Positions 1-7,326 of a stretch of DNA of 20,015 bases are shown here, in pieces. The stretch spans positions 1 through 20,015 of the forward strand of contig CAZZKJ010000045.1 in assembly GCA_964654695.1 (NCBI GenBank), in the 5' to 3' direction. Within the stretch, counting starts at the first letter, position 1. Each line of letters opens with the position of its first letter. Position numbers and translations under genes: made by a program. Below the pieces are notes generated by a model. The model was not told the origin of the DNA, did not search any database, and saw only the letters and a program-made list of their open reading frames with translations. The stretch is from CAZZKJ01 sp964654695 (GTDB taxonomy: Bacteria; Krumholzibacteriota; Krumholzibacteriia; WVZY01).

Positions 1-2
1 GA

Positions 3-95
3 CTCAACTTCGAGGTGGACGAGAAGAAACGCCGCCCGAATGACGTCGCCCGGGAATTTCTGGAAGGTCTCGGGCTGTTGCGGGAGGGTAAGTAA
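3..95 (+). CDS. C-terminal end of a glycine betaine/osmoprotectant-type ABC substrate-binding domain (partial)
   Basis: Only the last 30 codons are in the window, ending in TAA at 93-95. The translation begins LNFEVDEKKRRPNDVAREFL and ends GLGLLREGK. The pattern of a hydrophobic stretch, VD, a charged run, then VAREFLEGLGLL matches the usual end of the OpuAC-type substrate-binding domain of quaternary-amine ABC transporters, which bind glycine betaine, choline or carnitine outside the membrane. It could be a free binding protein or the tail of a permease-binding fusion. The stop is 5 nt before the asparagine synthase start, so the two are probably co-transcribed. The assignment rests on a short tail remembered from the family. 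Confidence 0.55.
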   Translation, partial: LNFEVDEKKRRPNDVAREFLEGLGLLREGK

Positions 96-100
96 AGGCC

Positions 101-1636
101 GTGTGTGGCATCGCGGGAATCTGGGGCAAATGTGACGAGGAGACCGTCCGCGCGATGATGCGCCGCTTGGTTCACCGCGGCCCCGACTCGCAGGGGATCC
201 TCCGCAACCCGGACAGGCCGGCCGTGCTGGGTCACCGCCGGCTTGCCATCATGGATCCTTCTGGGGGTGATCAACCAATCCACTCCGAGGAAGGCAACCG
301 CGCTATCGTTGCCAACGGGGAGATCTACAACTTTGCCTCGTTGAGATCCCGTATGAAGGATCGCTATCGGTTCCAAACACGGAGCGACAGCGAGGCTGCT
401 CTCGCCCTCTACGCGGAACGTGGCACGGCGTGTGCCGACGATCTCGACGGAATGTTCGCCTTCGCCATTGCTGATGGCGACGATCTCTTCGTTGCGCGGG
501 ATCCGATCGGCATTAAGCCCCTCTACTTCGGCCGGCGGAACGGTGATCTCCTCCTTGCTTCGGAGATCAAGGCCCTCATCGGTATTGCCGACGACGTTTG
601 CGAGTTTCCACCCGGCTCGTGGTTCCACTCGCGGATCGGCACTCGAGCCTACTACGAGGTGCCAGACCGTACGCCCGTTCTGCGAACCATGGACGAACAC
701 GTCGCTCTTGTCCGCGAGACGTTAGAACGTTCAGTGATGAAGCGCCTGATGAGCGACGTCCCGATCAGGGCTTTCCTCTCCGGTGGCCTGGACAGCAGCA
801 TCATTGCGGCTCTCGTCCGACCCCAAGTCGATGAACTCCACACCTTCTCGGTCGGCATCGAGGGTAGCCGTGACCTCGAGGCGGCCCGCACGGTGGCTCA
901 GCACCTCGACACCGTTCATCATGAATATGTCTTGAAGCACGAGGAGATCGCTGAGAGCCTCCCGGATATCCTCTTTCACCTGGAATCGTTCGACCAGGAT
1001 CTGGTGCGCAGCGCCATTCCCTGCTACTTCACTGCTCGCCTGGCGTCCCAGGAGGTGAAGGTCATCCTCACCGGCGAGGGAGCGGACGAGCTCTTCGCGG
1101 GATACCGGTACTACCGGGACTACAAGGATCCTGCACTCCTTCAGAGGGAATTGCGCCGTTCGATTCGGTCCCTGCACAACATCAATCTACAACGGGTCGA
1201 CCGCATGACGATGGCCCACTCGATCGAGGGACGCGTACCATTCCTGGACGTAGAAATGATCGAGCTCGCGCAGACGATCCCGCCGGAGTTCAAGCTCAAG
1301 AAGGACCGCGGCCCGCGACCGGTTGAGAAGTGGGTGCTGCGCAAGGCCTGCGAGGACCTTCTGCCGGCAGAGATCGTTTGGCGAGACAAGGAGCAGTTCG
1401 ACGAAGGCAGCGGTACGGTGGATCTCCTCGCCGAAGCCATGGGTCATTGGATGCCTGCGGCGGAGGCCAGGCAGTACTCGCGGGATCACTCAATCGCGCG
1501 CCTCCGATCAACGGAGGAGTGCCTCTACCACAAGTTTCTTTGTGAAACCTATGCAGATCCAGTTCCGATCATTACAAACGTGGCTCGTTGGGCAGACCGG
1601 GCAGTTGGGGGCACGACAAAAACAACAAGCCCCTGA
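101..1636 (+). CDS. asnB: Asparagine synthase, glutamine-hydrolysing (AsnB type)
   Basis: Makes asparagine from aspartate, glutamine and ATP in the cytoplasm. The start is GTG at 101, so that after removal of Met the protein begins with the catalytic Cys2 (MCGIAGIWG), as in class II glutamine amidotransferases. The glutaminase domain covers about residues 1-190, with HRGPDS at 25-30 and NGEIYN at 72-77. The synthetase domain has the pyrophosphate-binding loop SGGLDSS at 227-233, LTGEGADELFAGY at 323-335 and a C-terminal MAHSIEGRVPFLD at 371-383. Length (511 aa) is somewhat shorter than E. coli AsnB, but the domains are complete. It lies 5 nt after the partial transporter gene, is GC-rich (sampled lines about 57-67%) and is on the opposite strand to everything to its right, which suggests a different origin. 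No clear terminator follows. Specialised amidating relatives exist, but the end-to-end resemblance to AsnB makes asparagine synthesis the best call. Confidence 0.9.
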   Translation: MCGIAGIWGKCDEETVRAMMRRLVHRGPDSQGILRNPDRPAVLGHRRLAIMDPSGGDQPIHSEEGNRAIVANGEIYNFASLRSRMKDRYRFQTRSDSEAALALYAERGTACADDLDGMFAFAIADGDDLFVARDPIGIKPLYFGRRNGDLLLASEIKALIGIADDVCEFPPGSWFHSRIGTRAYYEVPDRTPVLRTMDEHVALVRETLERSVMKRLMSDVPIRAFLSGGLDSSIIAALVRPQVDELHTFSVGIEGSRDLEAARTVAQHLDTVHHEYVLKHEEIAESLPDILFHLESFDQDLVRSAIPCYFTARLASQEVKVILTGEGADELFAGYRYYRDYKDPALLQRELRRSIRSLHNINLQRVDRMTMAHSIEGRVPFLDVEMIELAQTIPPEFKLKKDRGPRPVEKWVLRKACEDLLPAEIVWRDKEQFDEGSGTVDLLAEAMGHWMPAAEARQYSRDHSIARLRSTEECLYHKFLCETYADPVPIITNVARWADRAVGGTTKTTSP

Positions 1637-1683
1637 GGGGATCGCCCTACGCGGTCCTGCGTTAAATTGGACCCGCTATAGAA

Positions 1684-1761
1684 TGGCGTCCCCAACGGGA
1701 TTCGAACCCGTGTTGCCGCCGTGAAAGGGCGGTGTCCTAGGCCAGGCTAGACGATGGGGAC
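1684..1761 (-). tRNA. tRNA-Glu (anticodon TTC)
   Basis: Read on the minus strand, the acceptor strands GTCCCCA and TGGGGAC pair perfectly, followed by discriminator G and an encoded CCA. The anticodon arm is CCGCC-CTTTCAC-GGCGG, giving anticodon TTC, and the T arm is ACGGG-TTCGAAT-CCCGT. A matching promoter lies just upstream at 1777-1804. The 3' end faces the GC-rich asnB block. Confidence 0.97.
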
Positions 1762-1776
1762 GCATCAATGGCTGGA

Positions 1777-1804
1777 ATTATATCAAAAAAGAAGACATAT
1801 TCAA
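1777..1804 (-). promoter_or_regulatory. Sigma70-type promoter of tRNA-Glu
   Basis: On the minus strand a -35 box TTGAAT (1799-1804) and a perfect -10 box TATAAT (1777-1782) are separated by 16 nt. The predicted start is near 1770, a few nucleotides before the tRNA 5' end at 1761, so the tRNA has its own promoter. Confidence 0.75.
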
Positions 1805-1817
1805 TTAACATTCCGGC

Positions 1818-1849
1818 CCGTATAAGTCAATTGATTTCTTGATATACGG
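1818..1849 (-). other. Stem-loop downstream of lexA
   Basis: CCGTATA (1818-1824) pairs with TATACGG (1843-1849), and after a 2-nt AG bulge TCAA (1827-1830) pairs with TTGA (1839-1842), leaving an 8-nt loop. It lies 17 nt past the lexA stop codon. There is no T-tract on either strand, so it is not a standard intrinsic terminator. It may protect or process the 3' end of the lexA mRNA. Confidence 0.4.
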
Positions 1850-1866
1850 CGATCATTTGCGCCGGA

Positions 1867-2508
1867 TCAGTCGATTCTCCTTATTATTCCCACCACCTTG
1901 CCGAGAATACGGTTGTCGGCTCCTTTCTGTGACAGCTCGATGGGTTCCATCGCGTCGTTCTCGGGCACGAGACAAACACGGCGCCCCTTTTTGGAATATC
2001 TTTTTACCGTGGCTTCGTCATCTATTATAGCGATTATTATATCGCCGTTTTTCGCCTGCGGCCGGTTTTCAACCACGAGCATATCGCCGTCCATTATATG
2101 GGCGCCGAGCATGCTTTCGCCCTTGGCGCGAAGCAGGAATAACTCGCCGCAGCCGAACAGATCCCTGTCGACAAGATAGGAGATTTCATAATCTTCGACG
2201 GCAAGCTGCGGCGAACCCGCATGCACCCTTCCTATTAGTGGCACTTCCCGCGCTGTGCTGCCGGCAGCTTTGTAGTATCCCCGAACTCCGCCCTCGACGA
2301 TCTCAATGGCGCGCGACTTGTCCTTTTCCCTCTTTATATATCCGGCTTTTTCGAGTGCCGACAGATGAAGGCTCACGCTCCGGGGTGATTTCAATCCGCA
2401 TGCCGCCCCTATCTCGCGTACGGTTGGAGGATAACCTCGGCTGTCGATGAACTTCATTATCGTATCAAGGATTTCTCTTTGCCGGTTCGTCGGGTCCTTT
2501 TTCGTCAT
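1867..2508 (-). CDS. lexA: LexA repressor
   Basis: SOS-response transcriptional repressor that cleaves itself when RecA filaments form. The 213-residue protein has the usual LexA layout. A winged-helix DNA-binding domain covers about 1-70 (start MTKKDPTNRQREIL, with the recognition region around residues 28-52). The self-cleavage bond is Ala97-Gly98 in RVHAGSP. The S24-type peptidase domain carries Ser132 (KGESM) and Lys169 (EATVKRY), the catalytic dyad. The ATG lies inside the end of the DnaE-like gene, with a 44-nt overlap, and a GGAG-containing ribosome-binding site sits about 9 nt upstream. lexA is therefore the second gene of that transcript and probably translationally coupled to it. 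No separate lexA promoter is obvious, so autoregulation would act at the promoter upstream of 5662. Confidence 0.96.
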   Translation of the reverse strand: MTKKDPTNRQREILDTIMKFIDSRGYPPTVREIGAACGLKSPRSVSLHLSALEKAGYIKREKDKSRAIEIVEGGVRGYYKAAGSTAREVPLIGRVHAGSPQLAVEDYEISYLVDRDLFGCGELFLLRAKGESMLGAHIMDGDMLVVENRPQAKNGDIIIAIIDDEATVKRYSKKGRRVCLVPENDAMEPIELSQKGADNRILGKVVGIIRRID

Positions 2509-5500
2509 CTTCCAATGCTCCTTCTTCGAACGACTTTATTGCCAATGCCTCGCATATCTTTTTATCGTCGCGCATGCTCACTCGCCCTCTAACTATGATC
2601 CTTTTGCCCTCCTCCATCTCGGAACTGAACTGGCCGAAACGCGCCCACGGGATGAACACATGAACGAACGCGCTGAAATCGAACAACACGAAGAACCCGA
2701 CGATTTTACCGGAACTGGTTTTGAAACGCTGGATGTTGCTTACCCGGCCGGCGATCTCGATCAAACCGGAGCTCTTTTGTTTGTAGAATTCTTCCAGAGA
2801 GGACAGCACTGCGAATTCCTTTTTTATTCCGCTTTTTGCACCCGGATGTTTATCTTTGATGAGCATATCCATGAGGTCGCTTCCCGATGTCTGAACGTGC
2901 CGAACATTTTCGAAAGGCAGTTCGAGCTGATCCCTAAGCGGCCTTGTCGACGAATATCCCTGGCCTTCATAAAGCTCCGGCAGCGCATTTATCATGTTGG
3001 TTCTGGATATCCCGGTAAAATCGAACGCCCCCGCCATGATGAGTTTGCCCGTTTCCTCCATACCGACGCCCCTGGTCTTGGTTTTCTTTATGAAATCCTC
3101 GATCGTGCGGAATTTTTTTCTTCCGGTCCTGGCATTGAGTATATGCAGCAGCACCGGGTAGTCGATCGCCTCTATCATGTGTAGTCCCAGACGGATCTTG
3201 TTCCCTTCGAGGGTAAAATAGAGCTCGCTCTTGTTTATATCGAACGGCAGCAGCATATCCAGATCATGAAGGTAAGCGAGATATTTTTTTACCTTGGCCT
3301 CATTGTCCCAGTAGGTATTGAGAAGCGACAGATAGAAATGCGCGGGATAATGGACTTTCAAATAGAACATCTTGTACACGAGCATCGCATCGGCAAGGAC
3401 CCGCTGGCGGCTTATCGTGCGCGGGAGATGGTGAATAATCTTCTCGAACCAGATCTTGGCTTCCTCCATGGGAATATCTTCATTGGCGGCATACCTCATA
3501 AATTCTTTCCGAAGAGTAGAAAGAAGCCCCGGATCGGTAGCAGCAAATCGCTTGAGCATTTGCGATGCTTCGCCGTGAGACAGCCCGGTCAGCGCGCTCA
3601 AAATATCTTCGAGCTGCTCGTCATAGAGAATCATCCCTCCTATCTTTACAAGCACCGCCATAAGCTCGGGCTTATAATCGCAGTCGGGCAGATCGCGCGA
3701 TTTGAACTCTTCAATTTTATCGCTGAAACTTTTTTCGTCGATCCTCAGCCGCATCAAGGCCAAAAAATCCGTGAGATCGCCTATCGACTGCGGTCCGAAA
3801 GCTTCGCACTGCTTCTGCACGTGGGACCTGTCCATCAAATAAATTCCGGCGGCTTTGCCTTTTTGGATAGCATTCCAAACGGTTTCATCGTTCTTCGGCA
3901 GGTCTTCCCATCCTCTCACCCGTACTCTTTGCTTACGCATCTCTCTTTCGATTTTCAGGCAGACGCTGAGGCCCGCGAGCGGAGTGAAATCGATTCTGAA
4001 CAATCCTCCAATTGGAAACGACTCCCTGGTAGCCTGAATGAAAAGATCGCCGCCGGCATGGTCGGGGAATACGCCAAGAAAATCTCTCAGCGGTTTCGGC
4101 GACAAGACCAGACTGCGCTTGGATTTTATAAATCCCGAAGGAAGACCTTCGAGGAGCGCGGCGCCCGTGATCAGTTCTCTCGCCTTCGCCGATTTTTTGA
4201 ATATAACACCGAGAGGTTTATTTTCGCCGCATAGACGCATAAGAGATATCCCCGGCTGCTGTACGATTATTTTGAGGAGATCTCCCAGTTCCTCTTCTTG
4301 CATATCAACCTTCCTGGCGACCGCCTTCAGCGCCCTCACGGGTGTCAAGCGTTCTATGCTGGGAACGTAAGCTGCATATTTCCTGTCGACTAGACTCATC
4401 AAAGCCCTTACGGCTGATTCTCTGTCCTCGGTTGCAATTTGTATTTCGAGAACCTTGTTCTGAAGCGACTCCGGATCGAACTGAGGTTTGAAATTCTCAT
4501 CAAATCCATAGGGGTTGAACGCGGTTATATCAAGCAGGTAGGCGCAAAGAGACTGAACGCTGAGCCCCGTAGCCGGCCCGGTCTGCACTTTCTGCTGCTT
4601 CAGCGCCGATATGATCTCGTGAAACAGCAGCAGATTGCCCGCGAGACCTTCGGATTTTATCAATGCGATTTCCTTTTCCAACAAATTCTTCCATCCCGCC
4701 GCTCGCGACCGCTCGATATTATGAAAATAAAGGTTGAATCTCCTGATCACTTTTTCCGAAAAGAGTTTTTCGGCATCGCTGGGGCCGCCGCTTTGGGCGG
4801 GGTGTTCGATATCCTCAATTTCTTTTGTAAACTCATCTAGGAGATCGCGCGGCACGAGACGATCTATCGCAGCAGTGTTTTCGTAGGCTTTTGGGAAGAT
4901 ATCATGAAATGCATAGATTTCCTGCAGTGTCCTCATACCCTTTTCTCCACGTTCCGGATCGCCGGCGAAAAAATCCTCGTTTCGCTGCGATGAAAACACA
5001 TCCTTGATCAGGTCAAAAACATTGCGCTTTTCGCGTCCTACATAACGAACATCCTGCATCAGAAGTGGTCTGATATCCGCTTTTGCAGCCAGCTCAATAC
5101 AGGTTTCCGCCAACAACCTCCCTTCCGTGCTGTCATCGGCCCGGACTTCACAAAACAAGCCATCGCCGAAAATCTCTTTCAATAAAAAAGCGGTGTCTTG
5201 GGCTTCATCAATCATATTGCTCTCAGAGTCCGCGTAACCCAGGGTCGAAACAGCTGGAAACACGGCGATCATTCCGATACGGTGATTCTCAAAATCGGCG
5301 GCATTTAGAGATTTTTCATTATCGCAGCGATATCCGGATAAACTTGAGAGTATAGTGAGATTGCGTAAGCCTTCGCGGGAAACCGCTATCAGAATCAAAG
5401 GCATCCCGTTTTTTCTCTCGCCGCCGTCCCTGGAAAAAATCACTTCCGTACCATATATGGGTTTGATCTCAAGCTTCTTGGCTTCACGGTGAAATTCCAT

Positions 5501-5662
5501 GAATCCCATGGTGCTGTTGCTGTCCGTCAGCGCCGCGCTGCCGAATCCGGCGAGCTTGGTGAAGGCGCATATCTCGGCGGGCGTTGAAAGCCCCTGTCCA
5601 ATGCTGTAGCATGAATGAACATGAAGGTGTGTAAAAGCAGGCAGGTTTTTATTTTTCAGCAT
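2465..5662 (-). CDS. DnaE-like C-family DNA polymerase paralogue with a degraded active site
   Basis: A 1065-residue relative of the DNA polymerase III alpha subunit with domains in the usual order. The PHP domain (about 1-270) keeps HLHVH at 12-16, D47 and E73, but the expected TDHG is TDSN (46-49) and NDVHY is QDVRY (203-207). In the palm, the GPGRGSAAGS region is GPATGLSVQS (362-371). The catalytic PDIDIDF region aligns with KVLEIQI (403-409), so the three alternating Asp positions are Val404, Glu406 and Gln408. D558 in FRIDF may keep the third catalytic Asp. The FNKSHAAAYA element is replaced around 750-759, though YLKVHYPAHF (767-776) is intact. A helix-hairpin-helix-like region lies at about 820-900, a clamp-binding-like QLELPF at 912-917 and an OB fold at about 967-1045. 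The reading frame has no interruption, so this is a maintained protein. It is unlikely to polymerise DNA; an accessory or scaffold role in the SOS response is inferred from its coupling to lexA. Confidence 0.85.
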   Translation of the reverse strand: MLKNKNLPAFTHLHVHSCYSIGQGLSTPAEICAFTKLAGFGSAALTDSNSTMGFMEFHREAKKLEIKPIYGTEVIFSRDGGERKNGMPLILIAVSREGLRNLTILSSLSGYRCDNEKSLNAADFENHRIGMIAVFPAVSTLGYADSESNMIDEAQDTAFLLKEIFGDGLFCEVRADDSTEGRLLAETCIELAAKADIRPLLMQDVRYVGREKRNVFDLIKDVFSSQRNEDFFAGDPERGEKGMRTLQEIYAFHDIFPKAYENTAAIDRLVPRDLLDEFTKEIEDIEHPAQSGGPSDAEKLFSEKVIRRFNLYFHNIERSRAAGWKNLLEKEIALIKSEGLAGNLLLFHEIISALKQQKVQTGPATGLSVQSLCAYLLDITAFNPYGFDENFKPQFDPESLQNKVLEIQIATEDRESAVRALMSLVDRKYAAYVPSIERLTPVRALKAVARKVDMQEEELGDLLKIIVQQPGISLMRLCGENKPLGVIFKKSAKARELITGAALLEGLPSGFIKSKRSLVLSPKPLRDFLGVFPDHAGGDLFIQATRESFPIGGLFRIDFTPLAGLSVCLKIEREMRKQRVRVRGWEDLPKNDETVWNAIQKGKAAGIYLMDRSHVQKQCEAFGPQSIGDLTDFLALMRLRIDEKSFSDKIEEFKSRDLPDCDYKPELMAVLVKIGGMILYDEQLEDILSALTGLSHGEASQMLKRFAATDPGLLSTLRKEFMRYAANEDIPMEEAKIWFEKIIHHLPRTISRQRVLADAMLVYKMFYLKVHYPAHFYLSLLNTYWDNEAKVKKYLAYLHDLDMLLPFDINKSELYFTLEGNKIRLGLHMIEAIDYPVLLHILNARTGRKKFRTIEDFIKKTKTRGVGMEETGKLIMAGAFDFTGISRTNMINALPELYEGQGYSSTRPLRDQLELPFENVRHVQTSGSDLMDMLIKDKHPGAKSGIKKEFAVLSSLEEFYKQKSSGLIEIAGRVSNIQRFKTSSGKIVGFFVLFDFSAFVHVFIPWARFGQFSSEMEEGKRIIVRGRVSMRDDKKICEALAIKSFEEGALEDDEKGPDEPAKRNP

Positions 5663-5737
5663 GTACCCAACCCGGTTCGTTTCGAAGCTCAGATCTCAGC
5701 CCGGTTCCGATGCGGATTCGCAGCTGATATATCAATA

Positions 5738-5753
5738 GCATACAAACGTATGC
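5738..5753 (-). promoter_or_regulatory. Candidate LexA operator (perfect 6-4-6 palindrome)
   Basis: GCATAC-AAAC-GTATGC is a perfect inverted repeat, 75 nt upstream of the DnaE-like start codon. Its half-site spacing resembles that of Gram-positive LexA boxes (GAAC-N4-GTTC), although the bases differ, and LexA sites are known to diverge between phyla. On the minus strand it sits inside a possible promoter, TTGCGG (5754-5759), a 17-nt gap, then TATTGA (5731-5736), where a bound repressor would block RNA polymerase. The -10 box is weak. I saw no second copy of this palindrome in the window. Confidence 0.5.
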
Positions 5754-5761
5754 ACCGCAAG

Positions 5762-5789
5762 AAAAAAAATAATAATCCACAAGGATTAT
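5762..5789 (-). terminator. Intrinsic terminator of tRNA-Lys
   Basis: On the minus strand a 7-bp stem GGATTAT... closing with ATAATCC reading on the plus strand (5772-5778 with 5783-5789, 4-nt loop) is followed by eight T residues (plus-strand A at 5762-5769). It lies about 44 nt beyond the tRNA-Lys 3' end and separates it from the DnaE-like/lexA operon. The stem is AT-rich, so it may be modest in strength. Confidence 0.6.
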
Positions 5790-5832
5790 CTTAGACCGGA
5801 GGCCGTTTATAAACCTGGGGGGCAGGAGAAAA

Positions 5833-5908
5833 TGGTGAGCCGCCCGGGACTCGAACCCAGCACCACTTGCTTAAAAGGCAAGTGCTCTACCTGATGAGCT
5901 AGCGGCCC
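5833..5908 (-). tRNA. tRNA-Lys (anticodon TTT)
   Basis: On the minus strand the acceptor GGGCCGC pairs with GCGGCTC (one G-T wobble), followed by discriminator A and an encoded CCA. The anticodon arm is ACTTG-CCTTTTAAG-CAAGT, giving anticodon TTT, and the T arm is CTGGG-TTCGAGT-CCCGG. It has its own promoter at 5928-5955 and a terminator at 5762-5789. Confidence 0.97.
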
Positions 5909-5927
5909 ACCCCTTCCAGACGTTTTA

Positions 5928-5955
5928 ATTATTCAGAATATAACCTTTGTGTCAA
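5928..5955 (-). promoter_or_regulatory. Sigma70-type promoter of tRNA-Lys
   Basis: On the minus strand a perfect -35 box TTGACA (5950-5955) and a -10 box AATAAT (5928-5933) are 16 nt apart. The predicted start is near 5921, about 13 nt before the tRNA 5' end. Confidence 0.7.
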
Positions 5956-5997
5956 GCGGTGAATGGTTCAGGATCGAACCTTCCGGGCAAACAGATC

Positions 5998-6034
5998 AAA
6001 AATTTCGGCCTCCCGCAATCAATTGCCCGGGAAG
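5998..6034 (-). terminator. Possible intrinsic terminator after purA
   Basis: Just past the purA stop codon, the minus strand can form a 7-bp stem CTTCCCG/CGGGAGG (6028-6034 with 6009-6015, one G-T pair) with a 12-nt loop. A run of five T residues (5998-6002) follows after about 6 nt. The offset T-run makes this weaker than a textbook terminator, but position and strand fit purA. Confidence 0.45.
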
Positions 6035-6039
6035 TTTTT

Positions 6040-7311
6040 CTACAACCGCATTAATTCTCCCCGTTCCGGTCCCATGGAAATCATGCGAATTCTGCAGTCA
6101 ATGAGCTTTTCCAATGTTCTTACAAATTTGCGCGCGCCCGCAGGCAAATCATCGAATGATCTGCTTTCGCATACAACCCCCCAACCATCCATTTTAATGT
6201 ACCGGGGTTTTACTCTTTCGAGAAGGGCCGTGTCCGCGGGGAAATAATGTAGCTTTTTTCTGCCCATTCCATACTCCGCGCATATCTTTATGGTCTTGAA
6301 AGAATCCAATACATCGAGCTTCGACAGGGCTATCTCGGTTATGCCGTTCAGTCTGACCGCCGTCCGCGCTGCAACTGCATCGAACCAGCCGCATCTTCGC
6401 GGCCGTCCGGTGGTGGTGCCGAATTCGCGGCCTTTTTCCCTCAGTTTATTTCCGAGCGCTCCCCGTTCTTCTGTGGGAAAGGGACCGTTGCCGACGCGTG
6501 TGCAGTAGGCCTTGAAAACCCCAATAATCTTTTTGACGGCCGAAGGCGGAATACCAGTTCCCACGGACGCCCCGCCGGCGATAACGCTGCTCGATGTAAC
6601 AAAAGGATAAGTACCATGATCTATATCCAGCAGTGTCCCCTGGGCGCCTTCAAGAAGTATGGTTTTCTTTTGATCGGCGGCTTTCCATAGAAGCTGCCTG
6701 GTATCGACGATCATGGGTTTTAGAATTTTCCTCGCATCAATCATTTTAGATACAGTTTTCTGCATGGACAGTGAATTCATTCCCATAAGCCGAAATTCGC
6801 GGTTTTTGCTTCTTATTCTTGCGCGAAGCTTTTCTTCGAAAACTTTATCACCAAACAGCATGTCGCACATCCTCAGACCGCTTCGCCCCACCTTGTCTTC
6901 ATAGGCGGGCGCGATACCCCTGCCTGTGCTTCCAATTCTGCTCTTCCCTTTTCGCTTTTCGGAATGCTTATCCGCGGCTATATGGTGCGGAAGAACGACA
7001 TGTGCCTGGGCGCTGATGAGGATTCTTCCCTTTATTTTAATTCCCCTTTTTCTAATCAATGATATTTCATCGACCAGTGAAATTGGATCTATGACCATGC
7101 CGCCGCCGAGAATACACCGAACCCCAGGATACAGGATACCTGAAGGTACGAGATGAAACGCAAACACTTCGTCTCCCACAACTACAGTGTGCCCCGCGTT
7201 CGCACCTCCCTGAAAACGAACGATGTAATCGACTCCTCCTCCAAGGCTGTCAATGATCTTGGCTTTGCCTTCGTCCCCCCACTGTCCGCCGATAACCAGG
7301 GATACGCTCAT
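6040..7311 (-). CDS. purA: Adenylosuccinate synthetase
   Basis: Joins IMP and aspartate using GTP, the first committed step from IMP to AMP. The 423-residue length and motifs are standard for PurA. The N-terminal loop GQWGDEGKAK (9-18) has the catalytic Asp13, and His41 is in NAGHT. The IMP-binding stretch STGRGIAPAYEDKVGR and the late TTTGRPRRCGW plus LSKLDVLD guanine-binding region are all present. In the first loop the usual GDEGKGK is GDEGKAK, a single Gly-to-Ala change at residue 17. The ATG at 7311 follows a GGGGG ribosome-binding stretch. It is a single-gene unit, with a candidate promoter at 7399-7428, a hairpin-bearing leader and a possible terminator at 5998-6034. Neighbouring genes give no further functional link. 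Confidence 0.96.
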   Translation of the reverse strand: MSVSLVIGGQWGDEGKAKIIDSLGGGVDYIVRFQGGANAGHTVVVGDEVFAFHLVPSGILYPGVRCILGGGMVIDPISLVDEISLIRKRGIKIKGRILISAQAHVVLPHHIAADKHSEKRKGKSRIGSTGRGIAPAYEDKVGRSGLRMCDMLFGDKVFEEKLRARIRSKNREFRLMGMNSLSMQKTVSKMIDARKILKPMIVDTRQLLWKAADQKKTILLEGAQGTLLDIDHGTYPFVTSSSVIAGGASVGTGIPPSAVKKIIGVFKAYCTRVGNGPFPTEERGALGNKLREKGREFGTTTGRPRRCGWFDAVAARTAVRLNGITEIALSKLDVLDSFKTIKICAEYGMGRKKLHYFPADTALLERVKPRYIKMDGWGVVCESRSFDDLPAGARKFVRTLEKLIDCRIRMISMGPERGELMRL

Positions 7312-7326
7312 GATTCCCCCGTGGTT

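Noticed and set aside
101..1636. asnB as part of an N-acetylglutaminylglutamine amide osmolyte system, given the transporter next to it
   Set aside because: No ngg partner is visible and the protein resembles ordinary AsnB from end to end.
1651..1676. Imperfect hairpin between asnB and tRNA-Glu as an asnB terminator
   Set aside because: The stem needs a bulge and no T-tract follows on either strand.
2447..4234. Long plus-strand open frames of 245 and 322 codons inside the DnaE-like gene
   Set aside because: They are antisense to a recognisable protein, resemble no family I know and have low-complexity, Phe/Arg-rich translations typical of shadow frames.
2465..5662. Calling the DnaE-like gene an active DnaE2/ImuC translesion polymerase
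   Set aside because: The lexA neighbourhood suggests it, but the palm acidic residues and nucleotide-handling motifs are replaced, and neither imuA nor imuB is present.
2465..5662. Calling the DnaE-like gene a pseudogene
   Set aside because: The frame is intact over 1065 codons, all domains are in order, and it is coupled to a functional-looking lexA.
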